The notes under the pieces were generated by a model. The model saw nothing but the letters and a program-made list of their open reading frames with translations. It ran no database searches and had not been told where the DNA came from. Of a stretch of 64,000 nt of DNA, positions 16,233-24,497 are shown piece by piece. The position numbers and the translations under genes were made by a program. How positions within the stretch are numbered: the first letter of the stretch is position 1; each line of letters starts with the position of its first letter. Source of the stretch: Actinomadura atramentaria DSM 43919 (GTDB taxonomy: Bacteria > Actinomycetota > Actinomycetes > Streptosporangiales > Streptosporangiaceae); the NCBI RefSeq assembly GCF_000381885.1, contig NZ_KB907221.1, positions 1 to 64,000 of the forward strand, in the 5' to 3' direction.

Positions 16233-17833
16233 GCCGGAACCTCCAGGTCGGGTCCGCGTCGGGACCGCTGGGCGACGGGATCGGGCACCGGCACCGAGTC
16301 CACGAGCGTGCGGGTGTAGAGGGCCGAGGGGCGCGTCAGGACGTCGCGGGCCGGGCCGAGTTCGACGAGCCGCCCGTCGCGCAGCACCGCGACCCGGTCG
16401 GCGACGCGGTTGACGACGGCGAGGTCGTGGCTGATGAACACGCAGGCGAAGCCGTGGCGGTCCTGGAGTTCGGTGAACAGGTCGAGGACGGCGGCCTGCA
16501 CGGACACGTCCAACGCGCTCGTCGGCTCGTCGGCCAGGAGCAGGTCGGGTTCCAGCGCGAGGGCGCGGGCGAGCGCGACGCGCTGCCGCTGCCCGCCCGA
16601 CAGCTCGCGCGGCAGCCGGTCGCCGTGCTCGGGGCGCAGCGCGACCTGGTCCAGCAGCGCGTGGGCGCGGGCGACGCGTTCGGCGCGGGTGCCGACGCCG
16701 TGGACGTCGAGCGGTTCGGTGACGGAGTCGAGGACGGTCCGGCGCGGGTCGAGCGACGCGGCCGGGTCCTGGTGGACGACGCCGATGCGCCGCCGCAGCG
16801 CGCGCAGTTCGGCGCGGCCGAGTCCGGCCGGGTCGCGGCCGAACAGGCGCACCGTGCCGGACGCGGCCCTCAGCCGCCCGACCGCGACGCGGCCGAGCGT
16901 CGTCTTGCCGGAGCCGGACTCGCCGACCAGGCCGAGGACTTCGCCGGGCGCGACGGACAGGGTGATCCGGTCGAGTGCGGCGGGACGGCCGGGATGGTCC
17001 ACGACGATGTTCTCGGCGGCGAACACCGGTTCGTCCGTTTTCGTGAGGCGGGTCGGCCGGTCGTGCGCCTCCAGCCGGGGGACGGCGGCCAGCAGCCGCT
17101 CGGCGTACTCGGTTCTCGGGGAACTGAACAGCCCTTCGACGTCCTGCGTTTCGAGCACGCGGCCGTCGCGCATCACCGCGACGCGGTCGGCGAGGTCCGC
17201 GACTACGCCCATGTTGTGGGTGATGAGCAGCACGGCGAGCCGCCGGTCGCGCCGCAGGTCGCGGAGCAGGCCGAGGATCTCGGCCTGGACGGTGACGTCG
17301 AGGGCCGTGGTCGGCTCGTCCGCGATGAGGACGTCCGGGTCGGCGGCGAGCGCGAGGGCCAGGACGATCCGCTGCTTCTGCCCGCCGGAGAACCGGTGCG
17401 GGTGGTCGCGCGCCCGTTCCGGCGGAATGCCGACCTGTTCCAGCAGTCCGGCCGTGCGGGCGGCGCGCTCGCGGCGGGACGCGACGCCGTGCGCGCGGAG
17501 CACCTCGCCGATCTGCCAGCCGACGCGCTCGACGGGGTTGAGCGCCGTCGAGGGCTCCTGGAAGACCAGCGCGATCCGCGCGCCGCGCACCCGGCGCAGC
17601 TCGTCCTCGGGGAGGCCCAGGATCTCCCGGCCGTCCAGGACGACGCTGCCCGACACGGCCGCCGAGCGGGGCAGCAGGCCCATGACCGCCAGCGCGGTGA
17701 CCGATTTGCCCGAGCCGGATTCGCCGACGACCGCCAGGACCTCGTCCCGCCGCAGTTCCAGGTCGACGTTCTCCACGGCCGTCGCGCCCGGGAACCGGAC
17801 GTTCAGGTTCGCGATCCGCAGCAGGGCGCCCAT
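16229..17833 (-). CDS. ABC transporter ATPase, two fused Dpp/Opp-type ATP-binding domains
   Basis: A 534-aa protein fusing the two ATPases that are separate (DppD and DppF) in many importers. Domain 1 (about 6-250) has Walker A GESGSGKS, signature FSGGQKQR and Walker B VLIADEP. Domain 2 (about 275-515) has GESGSGKTT, LSGGQRQR and LLLADEP. Signature and switch regions look intact in both. ATG at 17833 is preceded by AGGAG and touches the stop of the upstream permease by 1 nt. It powers the permease pair at 17833-19640. Confidence 0.92.
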   Translation of the reverse strand: MGALLRIANLNVRFPGATAVENVDLELRRDEVLAVVGESGSGKSVTALAVMGLLPRSAAVSGSVVLDGREILGLPEDELRRVRGARIALVFQEPSTALNPVERVGWQIGEVLRAHGVASRRERAARTAGLLEQVGIPPERARDHPHRFSGGQKQRIVLALALAADPDVLIADEPTTALDVTVQAEILGLLRDLRRDRRLAVLLITHNMGVVADLADRVAVMRDGRVLETQDVEGLFSSPRTEYAERLLAAVPRLEAHDRPTRLTKTDEPVFAAENIVVDHPGRPAALDRITLSVAPGEVLGLVGESGSGKTTLGRVAVGRLRAASGTVRLFGRDPAGLGRAELRALRRRIGVVHQDPAASLDPRRTVLDSVTEPLDVHGVGTRAERVARAHALLDQVALRPEHGDRLPRELSGGQRQRVALARALALEPDLLLADEPTSALDVSVQAAVLDLFTELQDRHGFACVFISHDLAVVNRVADRVAVLRDGRLVELGPARDVLTRPSALYTRTLVDSVPVPDPVAQRSRRGPDLEVPA

Positions 17834-18684
17834 CACGCATCTCCTCGCCGCGAGGCCAGGAGGGCCTGCGCGATCAGTTGGAAGCCGAGCACGAGCACGA
17901 CGATGAACAGCAGCGGGCCGACCGCGTACAGGGTGTTGGTCCCGAGCTGCCCCATCGCGGCGGCCAGGACGCCGCCGAGCGACGGCGTCGGCGGCCGCAC
18001 GCCGATGCCGATGAAGTTCATGGCGCTGTCGATGAACACCGCGCCGGACGCGGAGATGGCGAGCTGGACGATCAGGGCGTCCAGGATGTTGGGCACGACG
18101 TGTTTGCGCAGCACCCAGGGCCAGGACGCGCCCATCGTCTCGGCGGCGTCCACGTACGGCAGTTCGCGCACTTTGAGCACGGACGTGCGCACGAGCCGTC
18201 CGAACAGCGGGACCTCCGCGCCGACCACGACGCAGATCACGGGCAGCGCGCCGACGCCGGTGACGGCCGCGATGGCGATGCCGAGGATGATCGGCGGGAA
18301 CGCGAGCAGCACGTCGAAGACGCGTTGCGCGACGACGTCCGCAACGGCGGTCCGGCTCGCGAGCAGGCCGGCGAGGCCGCCGACGAGCGCGCCGCACGGC
18401 ACCGCGACGAGGCAGATCCCGAGGTCGATGCGCAGGCCGTACAGGACGCGGGAGAAGACGTCGCGGTTCACCTCGTCCGTGCCGAACAGGTGCCGCCCGC
18501 TCGGGCCGAGCAGGTTCGCGCCCGGGATCTGCTGCTGCGGCGCGTACGGCGCGAGCAGCGGCGCGAGGACGCCCGCGGCGATCACCGCGCCGACGAGGAC
18601 GAGCCCGGCCAGGCCCCTTCCGCGCGTCAGCGCGCCGCGCCGCACGCGCGGGGTCCGCCCGGCTCGCAGGGCGATGTCGGTCAT
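17833..18684 (-). CDS. Dipeptide/nickel-type ABC permease (DppC-like)
   Basis: Inner-membrane permease of 283 aa with about six membrane segments. FGTDEVNRDVFSRVLYG is the DppC N-terminal hallmark. The coupling EAA loop is YVDAAETMGASWPWVLRKHVVPN. ATG follows GGAGG and overlaps the DppB-like stop by 4 nt. Forms the membrane channel with the 18681 product; transports the substrate captured by the lipoprotein at 19651. Confidence 0.9.
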   Translation of the reverse strand: MTDIALRAGRTPRVRRGALTRGRGLAGLVLVGAVIAAGVLAPLLAPYAPQQQIPGANLLGPSGRHLFGTDEVNRDVFSRVLYGLRIDLGICLVAVPCGALVGGLAGLLASRTAVADVVAQRVFDVLLAFPPIILGIAIAAVTGVGALPVICVVVGAEVPLFGRLVRTSVLKVRELPYVDAAETMGASWPWVLRKHVVPNILDALIVQLAISASGAVFIDSAMNFIGIGVRPPTPSLGGVLAAAMGQLGTNTLYAVGPLLFIVVLVLGFQLIAQALLASRRGDA

Positions 18685-19640
18685 CGGGCGCCTCCGAGGC
18701 GGATACGCGGGTCGAGAAGGGCGTGCGCGGCGTCGGTGAGCAACTGGAGGACGACGAAGACCGTCACCGAGAGCATGAGCAGGACCTGCACGACCGGGTA
18801 GTCGCGGCCGGTGATCGCGCGCTCGATCAGCATCCCGAGGCCCGGCCAGGAGAAGGTGAACTCCACCAGCACCGCGCCGCCGAGCAGCGCACCGGTCTGC
18901 AGGCCGAGCACCGTCAGGCTCGTCGGCAGGACGTTGCGCAGCGCGTGCCGCAGCAGGACGCGCCGCCTCGGGACGCCCGCGGCGAGCGCGGTGACGACGT
19001 ACGGCTGCGCGAGTTCGCTGCGCAGCGATTCGGCGAGGTAGCGGGTCAGGACCGCGCCGACCGGCAGGCCCAAGCACACGGCGGGCATCAGCAGGTACTG
19101 CGCGGTGATGCCCGGGTCCGCGAGCAGGCCGCCGCGCGGGACGCCGCCCGCGGGCAGCACCGGGACGACGACGCCGAACAGCAGGGCCAGCGCCACGCCG
19201 AGGACGAACGTCGGGACGGCGATGGCGAGCGTGTTGACGCCCGTCAGCAGGTGGTCGAGCCAGGGCCGCCGGGCGCTCGCCCACAGCGGGCCGAGGACGA
19301 GCGCGGTGAGGACCGCCAGCAGCAGGGCGCTGGCCGTCAGCAGGAGCGTGTTGCCGAGCGCGCCGCCGATGAGCGGGCCGATGCCGCCGCCGATGATGTA
19401 GGAGCGGCCGAGGTCGAAGGTGACCAGGCCCGTCAGCCAGTGCGCGTACTGGCTGAGGACCGGCTGGTCGAGGCCGAGCTGGTGGCGGATCGCCGCGATC
19501 GTGTCGGGGGTGGCGTCGGAGCCCGCGAGCGTCGTCGCGGGGTCGCCGGGGACGAGCCGCAGCAGCCCGAAGACCAGCACGGACGAGACCGCGAGGACGA
19601 CGGCCAGCGAGGGCAGCCGCCGGAGCAGGTAGGAGGTCAC
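18681..19640 (-). CDS. Dipeptide/nickel-type ABC permease (DppB-like)
   Basis: Inner-membrane permease of 319 aa. The N terminus (LLRRLPSLAVVLAVSSVLVFGLLRLVPGDP, residues about 5-34) is the DppB signature, and the C-terminal EAA region is FTFSWPGLGMLIERAI. About six membrane segments. GTG start, 10 nt after the binding-protein gene. Partner of the DppC-like permease. Confidence 0.9.
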   Translation of the reverse strand: MTSYLLRRLPSLAVVLAVSSVLVFGLLRLVPGDPATTLAGSDATPDTIAAIRHQLGLDQPVLSQYAHWLTGLVTFDLGRSYIIGGGIGPLIGGALGNTLLLTASALLLAVLTALVLGPLWASARRPWLDHLLTGVNTLAIAVPTFVLGVALALLFGVVVPVLPAGGVPRGGLLADPGITAQYLLMPAVCLGLPVGAVLTRYLAESLRSELAQPYVVTALAAGVPRRRVLLRHALRNVLPTSLTVLGLQTGALLGGAVLVEFTFSWPGLGMLIERAITGRDYPVVQVLLMLSVTVFVVLQLLTDAAHALLDPRIRLGGAR

Positions 19641-19650
19641 GGCCGGGTCC

Positions 19651-21213
19651 TCACGCGGTGAGCTGCGCGTCGGTCAGCACGAGTTCGGAGCGTTTGGTGT
19701 AGGCGACGCCCCGGACGTTCTCGCTGACGGCCCAGCGTCCTTGGACGACGCCGATCTCGATGAGGAACAGCCCGTCGAGCAGGTCCCGGGAGAGGTCGCC
19801 GTACGCCTTGCGCGCGTCGGCGCTGTCGCCCTTGACCTGCTGCCACGCCGTGTCGGCGTCCTTGGTGTACGTCGCGGACGAGTAGTGCGAGCTGTTCTTC
19901 AGCGCGTTGAACGGATAGGCGCTGACGGTCAGCGTGGACGGCGTGTACTGCGCCCACGAGTGGTACGCCGACCACAGGCCGGGGAACTTCCCGCCGATGA
20001 GCTGGGCGACGAACGTCGGCGGGTCGAGCGGGTCCAGCGTCGCCTCGATGCCGATCTCCTTGAGGTTCGCCTGGACGATCTGGGCCGTCGCCGCGATCAG
20101 CGGGTCCTTGGCCGGATAGCTGTACTTCAGCGTCGGGACGGGTTTGCCGTAGGCGGCGAGCAGGCTCTTGGCCCTGGCGACGTCGCGACGGTAGGTGGCG
20201 TTGAGGCCCGCGTCGTAGGCGGGGGACGTCTTCGGCCACGGCAGGTTCGCCGTGTAGCCGCTGCCGCGGAAGACCTCGGCGATGACGCGGTCCCGGTCGA
20301 GGGCGTGGGCGATGGCCTGGCGGACGCGGACGTCCGAAAGGCCCTCGGCGGTGACGTTCGTCCCGACGTAGATCTGCGTCTCGGCGCCCTGGAGCTGGAT
20401 CTTGCCGAACTTGCCGGACTTCTCCAGGCGCTCGATGTCCAGGAAGCTGCTGCCGTAGGCGTAGTCGATCTGGCCGCTGCGGAGCTGGCTGGTCAGCGCC
20501 GTCGCGTCCGTGATGACGGAGATGTCCACGGCGTCGAGGTAGGGGCGGCCCGCGACCCAGTAGTTCGGGTTCTTGCTGAACTCGAGCCGGGTGTTCGGCG
20601 TCCACTTGTCGAACTTGAACGGGCCGGTGCCGACGTAGGCGCTGCCCGTCCCGACGCCCGCGAACGTCTTCTCGTCCACGATCGGGACGATCTCCAGCAG
20701 GTCGAGGATGTTGCCGAGCGGGTGCTTCAGGTGCAGGACGGCGGTGTGCGGGTCCTTGGCGTCGATCGAGTCGATCGCCTGCGCGGTGCTCTTGAGCTGG
20801 CCGTTCCACTTGGGGTCCGCGTAGGTCTTGAGGGAGAACGCGACGTCCTTCGACGTGAACGGGCGACCGCTGTGGAACGTGACGTCGTCGCGGAGCGCGA
20901 GGGTCACCGTGCGGCCGTCGGGTGAGATCGTCCAGCTCTTGGCGAGCTTCGGCTGCGGTGTCAACCGGTCGACCGGGTAGTGGACGAGGCTCTCGTAGAC
21001 CAGCCCGATGATCGTCGTGACGCCCGCGTTGGAGTTGGTGAAGAAGTTCGCGGGGACCAGGTCGGTCGAGATGCCGCCGGCGAACGTCCCGCCCTTCTTC
21101 GCCTTGCCCGACCCCTGCGAGCCGACCGCCGAGGTGCAGGCGGACAGCGCGAGCAGGGCGGCCCCTCCGGCCGTGCCGGACAGCAGCGCGCGACGGGACA
21201 GTGTGGGGTTCAT
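19651..21213 (-). CDS. ABC transporter substrate-binding lipoprotein (SBP family 5)
   Basis: A 520-aa binding lipoprotein. The N terminus has SRRALLSG (Tat-like twin Arg) and lipobox LSAC, so the mature protein is lipid-anchored outside the membrane. The family 5 fold (peptide, nickel or glycoside binding) is seen from VYESLVHY and RDDVTFHSGRPFTSKDVAFS. The neighbouring sulfatase and AtsK-like dioxygenase point to a sulfate ester or related organosulfur ligand rather than peptides; that is inference. First gene of a five-gene operon, driven by the promoter at 21279-21306. Confidence 0.9.
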   Translation of the reverse strand: MNPTLSRRALLSGTAGGAALLALSACTSAVGSQGSGKAKKGGTFAGGISTDLVPANFFTNSNAGVTTIIGLVYESLVHYPVDRLTPQPKLAKSWTISPDGRTVTLALRDDVTFHSGRPFTSKDVAFSLKTYADPKWNGQLKSTAQAIDSIDAKDPHTAVLHLKHPLGNILDLLEIVPIVDEKTFAGVGTGSAYVGTGPFKFDKWTPNTRLEFSKNPNYWVAGRPYLDAVDISVITDATALTSQLRSGQIDYAYGSSFLDIERLEKSGKFGKIQLQGAETQIYVGTNVTAEGLSDVRVRQAIAHALDRDRVIAEVFRGSGYTANLPWPKTSPAYDAGLNATYRRDVARAKSLLAAYGKPVPTLKYSYPAKDPLIAATAQIVQANLKEIGIEATLDPLDPPTFVAQLIGGKFPGLWSAYHSWAQYTPSTLTVSAYPFNALKNSSHYSSATYTKDADTAWQQVKGDSADARKAYGDLSRDLLDGLFLIEIGVVQGRWAVSENVRGVAYTKRSELVLTDAQLTA

Positions 21214-21278
21214 TGCGGTCTCTCTTCCGGGAGGACGGACCCGTCACCGGCCGGTTCGGGGGTGCGTGCGAACGCTGT

Positions 21279-21315
21279 TGTATATTAAACCTACTTATCC
21301 AATCAACTTAGTAGG
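21279..21315 (-). promoter_or_regulatory. Promoter of the sulfate-ester transporter operon with overlapping dyad
   Basis: Minus strand: -35 TTGATT (21301-21306) and -10 TATACA (21279-21284) at 16-nt spacing in a rare AT-rich island. CCTACT (21290-21295) and AGTAGG (21310-21315) form an inverted repeat spanning the promoter, well placed for a repressor that would also affect the divergent dioxygenase gene. Confidence 0.6.
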
Positions 21316-21354
21316 GGACGCCGCGACGGCGGGCTCCGGTGAGGATCACGAGGC

Positions 21355-22281
21355 ATGAGCAAGTTCCCGGGGACGGCAGCGCTCGAAGTGACCCAGGTCG
21401 GCGGCAATATCGGCGCCGTCGTCGCGGGCCTGCGGATCGGCGCGGACCTCCCGCCGGCCGCCGTGGCCGAGTTCCGCGCCGCCCTTCTCAAGCACCGGGT
21501 CGTGTTCCTGCGCGACCAGGACCACGCCACCGACGCCGACCAGTACGACTTCGCGGCCCAGCTCGGCGAGGTCACCACGCCGCACCCGACCGTGCGCGGC
21601 GACGGGCGGGCGGTCCTGCCGATCGACTCCGAGCGGGGCAAGGCCAACAGTTGGCACACCGACGTGACGTTCGTGGACCGCGTTCCCGCGATCAGCGTGC
21701 TGCGGGCCGTCAACCTGCCCCCGTACGGCGGCACGACGGTGTGGGCGAACACCGTGAACGCGTACGCGACGCTGCACCCCGGGCTCCAGGCGCTCGCGGC
21801 GGAGCTGCGGGTTCTCCACAGCAACGCGTTCGATTACGCGATCGAGCGGCCGACGATCGGCGGGGTGGACGTCAAGGAGGAGGCGTACCGGGCCGAGTTC
21901 CGGCACACGTCGTTCGTGACGGAGCACCCGCTCGTCCGCGTCCACCCGGAGACGGGCGAGCCGTCACTGCTGCTCGGGCACTTCGCGCAGTCGATCCGGG
22001 GACTGTCGTCGTCGGACTTCAAGGACCTGTACGCGCTCTTCCAGCGGCACATCACCAAGCTGGAGAACACGGTGCGGTGGACGTGGCGGCCGGGCGACGT
22101 GGCGATCTGGGACAACCGGTCGACGCAGCACTACGCGGTCGCCGACTACGACGACCACGCGCGCCTCCTGCACCGCATCACCGTCGCCGGCGACGTACCG
22201 GTGGGCCTCAACGGCGAGACCAGCACGGTGATCGAGGGCGACGCGAGCACGTACTCCTCCGTGGCGACCCCCGCCGCCTGA
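21355..22281 (+). CDS. TauD/TfdA-family Fe(II)/2-oxoglutarate dioxygenase, AtsK-like alkylsulfatase
   Basis: A 308-aa non-heme iron oxygenase. Iron ligands are H101 and D103 in NSWHTDVTF and H259 in DNRSTQHYAV; Arg270 or Arg274 near the C terminus should bind 2-oxoglutarate. The NSWHTDVTF block and the HYAV to RITVAGDVPVG tail resemble AtsK, which oxidatively cleaves alkyl sulfate esters to aldehyde and sulfate, more than taurine dioxygenase TauD. Being divergent from a sulfatase/ABC operon supports a sulfur-scavenging role. Substrate range not proven. Confidence 0.85.
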   Translation: MSKFPGTAALEVTQVGGNIGAVVAGLRIGADLPPAAVAEFRAALLKHRVVFLRDQDHATDADQYDFAAQLGEVTTPHPTVRGDGRAVLPIDSERGKANSWHTDVTFVDRVPAISVLRAVNLPPYGGTTVWANTVNAYATLHPGLQALAAELRVLHSNAFDYAIERPTIGGVDVKEEAYRAEFRHTSFVTEHPLVRVHPETGEPSLLLGHFAQSIRGLSSSDFKDLYALFQRHITKLENTVRWTWRPGDVAIWDNRSTQHYAVADYDDHARLLHRITVAGDVPVGLNGETSTVIEGDASTYSSVATPAA

Positions 22282-22292
22282 CCTCCTCCCCC

Positions 22293-22318
22293 GCCCCGGC
22301 CCGTTGACGGGCCGGGGC
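22293..22318 (+). terminator. Terminator hairpin after the dioxygenase
   Basis: GCCCCGGCCCG (22293-22303), loop TTGA, CGGGCCGGGGC (22308-22318). A perfect 11-bp stem 12 nt beyond the stop, without T-tract. Confidence 0.75.
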
Positions 22319-22599
22319 GCTTCGCCGCCAATGCCCCCTGGAGCGCGGCGTCGCCAGGCGGGCCATTCGATCAGTCGCCGGGGGCGGCCTTCTTCGAAGC
22401 GCCATCTTTTGCCTTCGGGGGCCAGTGTCTCGATCAGGAACCCCACATCGAAGCGGCGCCGCACGACGGGACGGCGAACGCCATATGTCGGGCAGGCCGC
22501 GATCGGCGATGGGTCCAGTCCGTCGACGTCGCACTCGGTGACGCGGCGCATCGCCTCGTCCTGGCCGGCGGGCCGGCTCGGGGCGCTCGGGGATGGTTT
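22319..22599 (-). other. Intergenic stretch with a possible gene relic on the minus strand
   Basis: About 280 nt of somewhat lower GC. Minus strand from an ATG at 22551 (AGGACGAGG upstream) reads about 75 protein-like residues (for example FDVGFLIETLAP and RWRFEEGRP). It then runs without a stop into antisense of the dioxygenase, so it is not an intact gene as read. No family recognised. It could be a decayed short gene or chance. Confidence 0.25.
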
Positions 22600-22612
22600 G
22601 TGTACGTAGTAT
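22600..22612 (+). promoter_or_regulatory. -10 element and operator-like half-site before the tandem-MarR gene
   Basis: TAGTAT (22607-22612) is a good -10. It overlaps GTGTACGTAGTA (22600-22611), which resembles half of the aromatic-divergon operator (GTGTACGGACTA at 28838-28849), with 10 of 12 positions shared. No -35 is obvious. This suggests, but does not prove, that the MarR protein binds here and at the divergon. Confidence 0.4.
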
Positions 22613-22687
22613 TCTTTGGGCGGCGTTCGGTGGGCGCTTGTCCGTGTCGGGTCTCGGGTCGGGTCGGGGGTTTGCGGTGGGTGCTTC

Positions 22688-23611
22688 GTGACGGCGGAGG
22701 CTGAGGCCGGGGCCGGGGAGCTTCCCGTCCTCGCCGCGGCGCCCGGGCATCTCATCCGCTGCGCGCAGCAGGCGCACACGAGTCTGTGGCAGCGGCACGT
22801 GCTCGTCGGACTCACGTCCGTCCAGTACGGCATCCTGCTGGTCGTCGGGCAGCACGGGAAGCTCGACCAGAAGACCGTCGGGGACCTGATGTCCCTGGAC
22901 AAGTCGACGACCGCCGACGTCATCTCGCGGCTGGTCCGGCGGGGGCTGGTCACGCGGCAGCGGGACGCCCGGGACGGGCGGCGGCGGCCGGTGTGCCTGG
23001 CGGCGCGCGGGAGGCTCGCGCTCGCGCAGGCGACCCCCGCCGTGGTCGAGGTGCAGCGGCGGCTGCTCGCCCCGCTCGCCGAGGCCGACCGCGACGACCT
23101 GTTCGCGCTGCTCAGCCGCGTCGCGTACGCGGGCGACCCGCCCGCCGGCGACGGCCCCGGGCCCGAGGGCGCGGCGGACGCGCGGATCCCCGGCGAGCGC
23201 CTGCACCGCCACCCCGGCCACCTGATCCGCCGCGCGCAGCAGGTCCACACGCTGCTGTGGGCGCGCACGGTGTCGCCGTCGATCACGTCGGTGCAGTACA
23301 GCGTCCTGCTGGCGCTGCATCGGGAACCGCGCCTCGACCAGCGGACGCTCGGCGGCCGGGTCTCCCTCGACAAGTCCACCGGCGGCGACGTCGTCGGACG
23401 GCTGGAGGAGCGCGGCTGGGTGGAGCGCACCCGCGACGCCGACGACGGCCGCCGCAACCTGCTCGACGTCACGGCGGCGGGCCGGGCGTTCCTGTTCGAC
23501 CGGGCCGCCGCCGTGCTCGAGGTTCAGTCCGCGCTGCTCGCGCCCCTGCCGGAGCGGGACCGCGCACGGTTCACCGACCTCATGGTGCGGCTGGTCGAGG
23601 CGGAGCCGTAG
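22688..23611 (+). CDS. Tandem MarR-family regulator (two MarR modules in one chain)
   Basis: A 307-aa protein from the GTG at 22688, with two complete MarR winged-helix units. Module 1 (about 15-140) contains GHLIRCAQQAH, LTSVQYGIL, VGDLMSLDKSTTADVISRL and RDARDGRRR. Module 2 (about 165-300) repeats these as GHLIRRAQQVH, ITSVQYSVL, LGGRVSLDKSTGGDVVGRL and RDADDGRRN. Usual MarR proteins are about 150 aa and dimerise; here one chain could form the pseudo-dimer. The 3' end overlaps the convergent lyase gene by 32 nt. Likely regulator of the adjacent aromatic operon, by position and site similarity. Confidence 0.88.
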   Translation: MTAEAEAGAGELPVLAAAPGHLIRCAQQAHTSLWQRHVLVGLTSVQYGILLVVGQHGKLDQKTVGDLMSLDKSTTADVISRLVRRGLVTRQRDARDGRRRPVCLAARGRLALAQATPAVVEVQRRLLAPLAEADRDDLFALLSRVAYAGDPPAGDGPGPEGAADARIPGERLHRHPGHLIRRAQQVHTLLWARTVSPSITSVQYSVLLALHREPRLDQRTLGGRVSLDKSTGGDVVGRLEERGWVERTRDADDGRRNLLDVTAAGRAFLFDRAAAVLEVQSALLAPLPERDRARFTDLMVRLVEAEP

Positions 23612-24497
23612 GGAACGGCCCGGCCGCCGCCATCGCGGAGCGGGGCGCGACGCCGAGGACGCCGCAGATCCACCGGCCGGTGTCGGTGACGGCCTCGACG
23701 TCCAGGCCCGTCGGGTATCCGCTGCGGTGCAGCATCCACGCGACGTCCTCGGTGGCGGCGTTCCCGGCCGCGCCGGGCGCGAACGGGCAGCCGCCGATGC
23801 CGCCCGCGCTCGCGTCGTGGACGGTCACGCCTTCCGCCAGCGCGGCGTGGACGTTGCCGAGCGCCGTGAGCCGCGTCTGGTGGAAGTGGGTCCGCAGCGG
23901 CAGCGCGCACGCGTCGCGGACCGCGCGGACCCGGGCGGTGACGTCGGCGGGGACGGCGCAGCCGATGGTGTCGGCCAGAGACAGCTCGTCCGGTCCGGCC
24001 GCGGCGGCCGCGCGCGCCGCGGCACGCACCCGGTCCACCGGGACGTCGCCCTCGTAGGGGCAGCCGAACGCGACGGCGAGCGTCACGGTCGTCCGCAGCC
24101 CGGCTCCGGCGGCGAGCGCGACCACGTCCGGGAGCGCGGCGAGCGCCTCGGCCGTCGTCTGCCCCTGGTTGGCCCGGCCGAAGGAGTCGGTGAGCGGGAC
24201 GACGCAGTCGATCTCGTCCAGCGCCCCGGTCGCGGCGGCCCGCTCCGCGCCGCGCCGGTTGAGGACGAGCCCGGCGAGCCGCACGCCCGGCAGCGGCCCG
24301 AGGCCGGCGAGGACCGCCTCGGCGTCGGCCATCTGCGGGACGCGCTTGGGGTGGACGAAGCTGACCGCCTCGACGCGCCGCGCCCCGGCGGCGGCGAGCC
24401 CGCGCACCAGCCGGATCTTGTCCTCGGTGGAGACGACGCGCTTCTCGTTCTGGAGCCCGTCGCGCGGGCACACCTCCACGATCTCGGCGCCGGTCAC
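23580..24497 (-). CDS. HMG-CoA-lyase-family enzyme (DRE-TIM metallolyase)
   Basis: A 305-aa TIM-barrel lyase. It has CPRDGLQNEK at the start (metal and substrate site), THFHQTR with the HxH metal ligands, and the catalytic-Cys loop GGIGGCPFAPGAAGN. These are HMG-CoA lyase marks. Such enzymes cleave 3-hydroxy-3-methylacyl-CoA type substrates to a keto acid or acyl-CoA. GTG start follows GGGAGGG and overlaps the CoA-transferase stop by 4 nt. Last gene of the gentisate operon; the true substrate (HMG-CoA, or a CoA ester made by its neighbour) is unknown. Confidence 0.82.
   Translation of the reverse strand: MTGAEIVEVCPRDGLQNEKRVVSTEDKIRLVRGLAAAGARRVEAVSFVHPKRVPQMADAEAVLAGLGPLPGVRLAGLVLNRRGAERAAATGALDEIDCVVPLTDSFGRANQGQTTAEALAALPDVVALAAGAGLRTTVTLAVAFGCPYEGDVPVDRVRAAARAAAAAGPDELSLADTIGCAVPADVTARVRAVRDACALPLRTHFHQTRLTALGNVHAALAEGVTVHDASAGGIGGCPFAPGAAGNAATEDVAWMLHRSGYPTGLDVEAVTDTGRWICGVLGVAPRSAMAAAGPFPTAPPRPAAP

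Noticed and set aside
13914..17840. Single giant protein fusing ABC ATPase and sulfatase
   Set aside because: The upstream part is out of frame with the ATPase. The sulfatase has its own ATG with GGAGG at 16232, overlapping the true ATPase stop by 4 nt.
19651..21213. Oligopeptide or nickel import by the family 5 transporter
   Set aside because: Family name suggests it, but the last gene is a sulfatase and the divergent gene an AtsK-like dioxygenase, so an organosulfur ligand is more likely.
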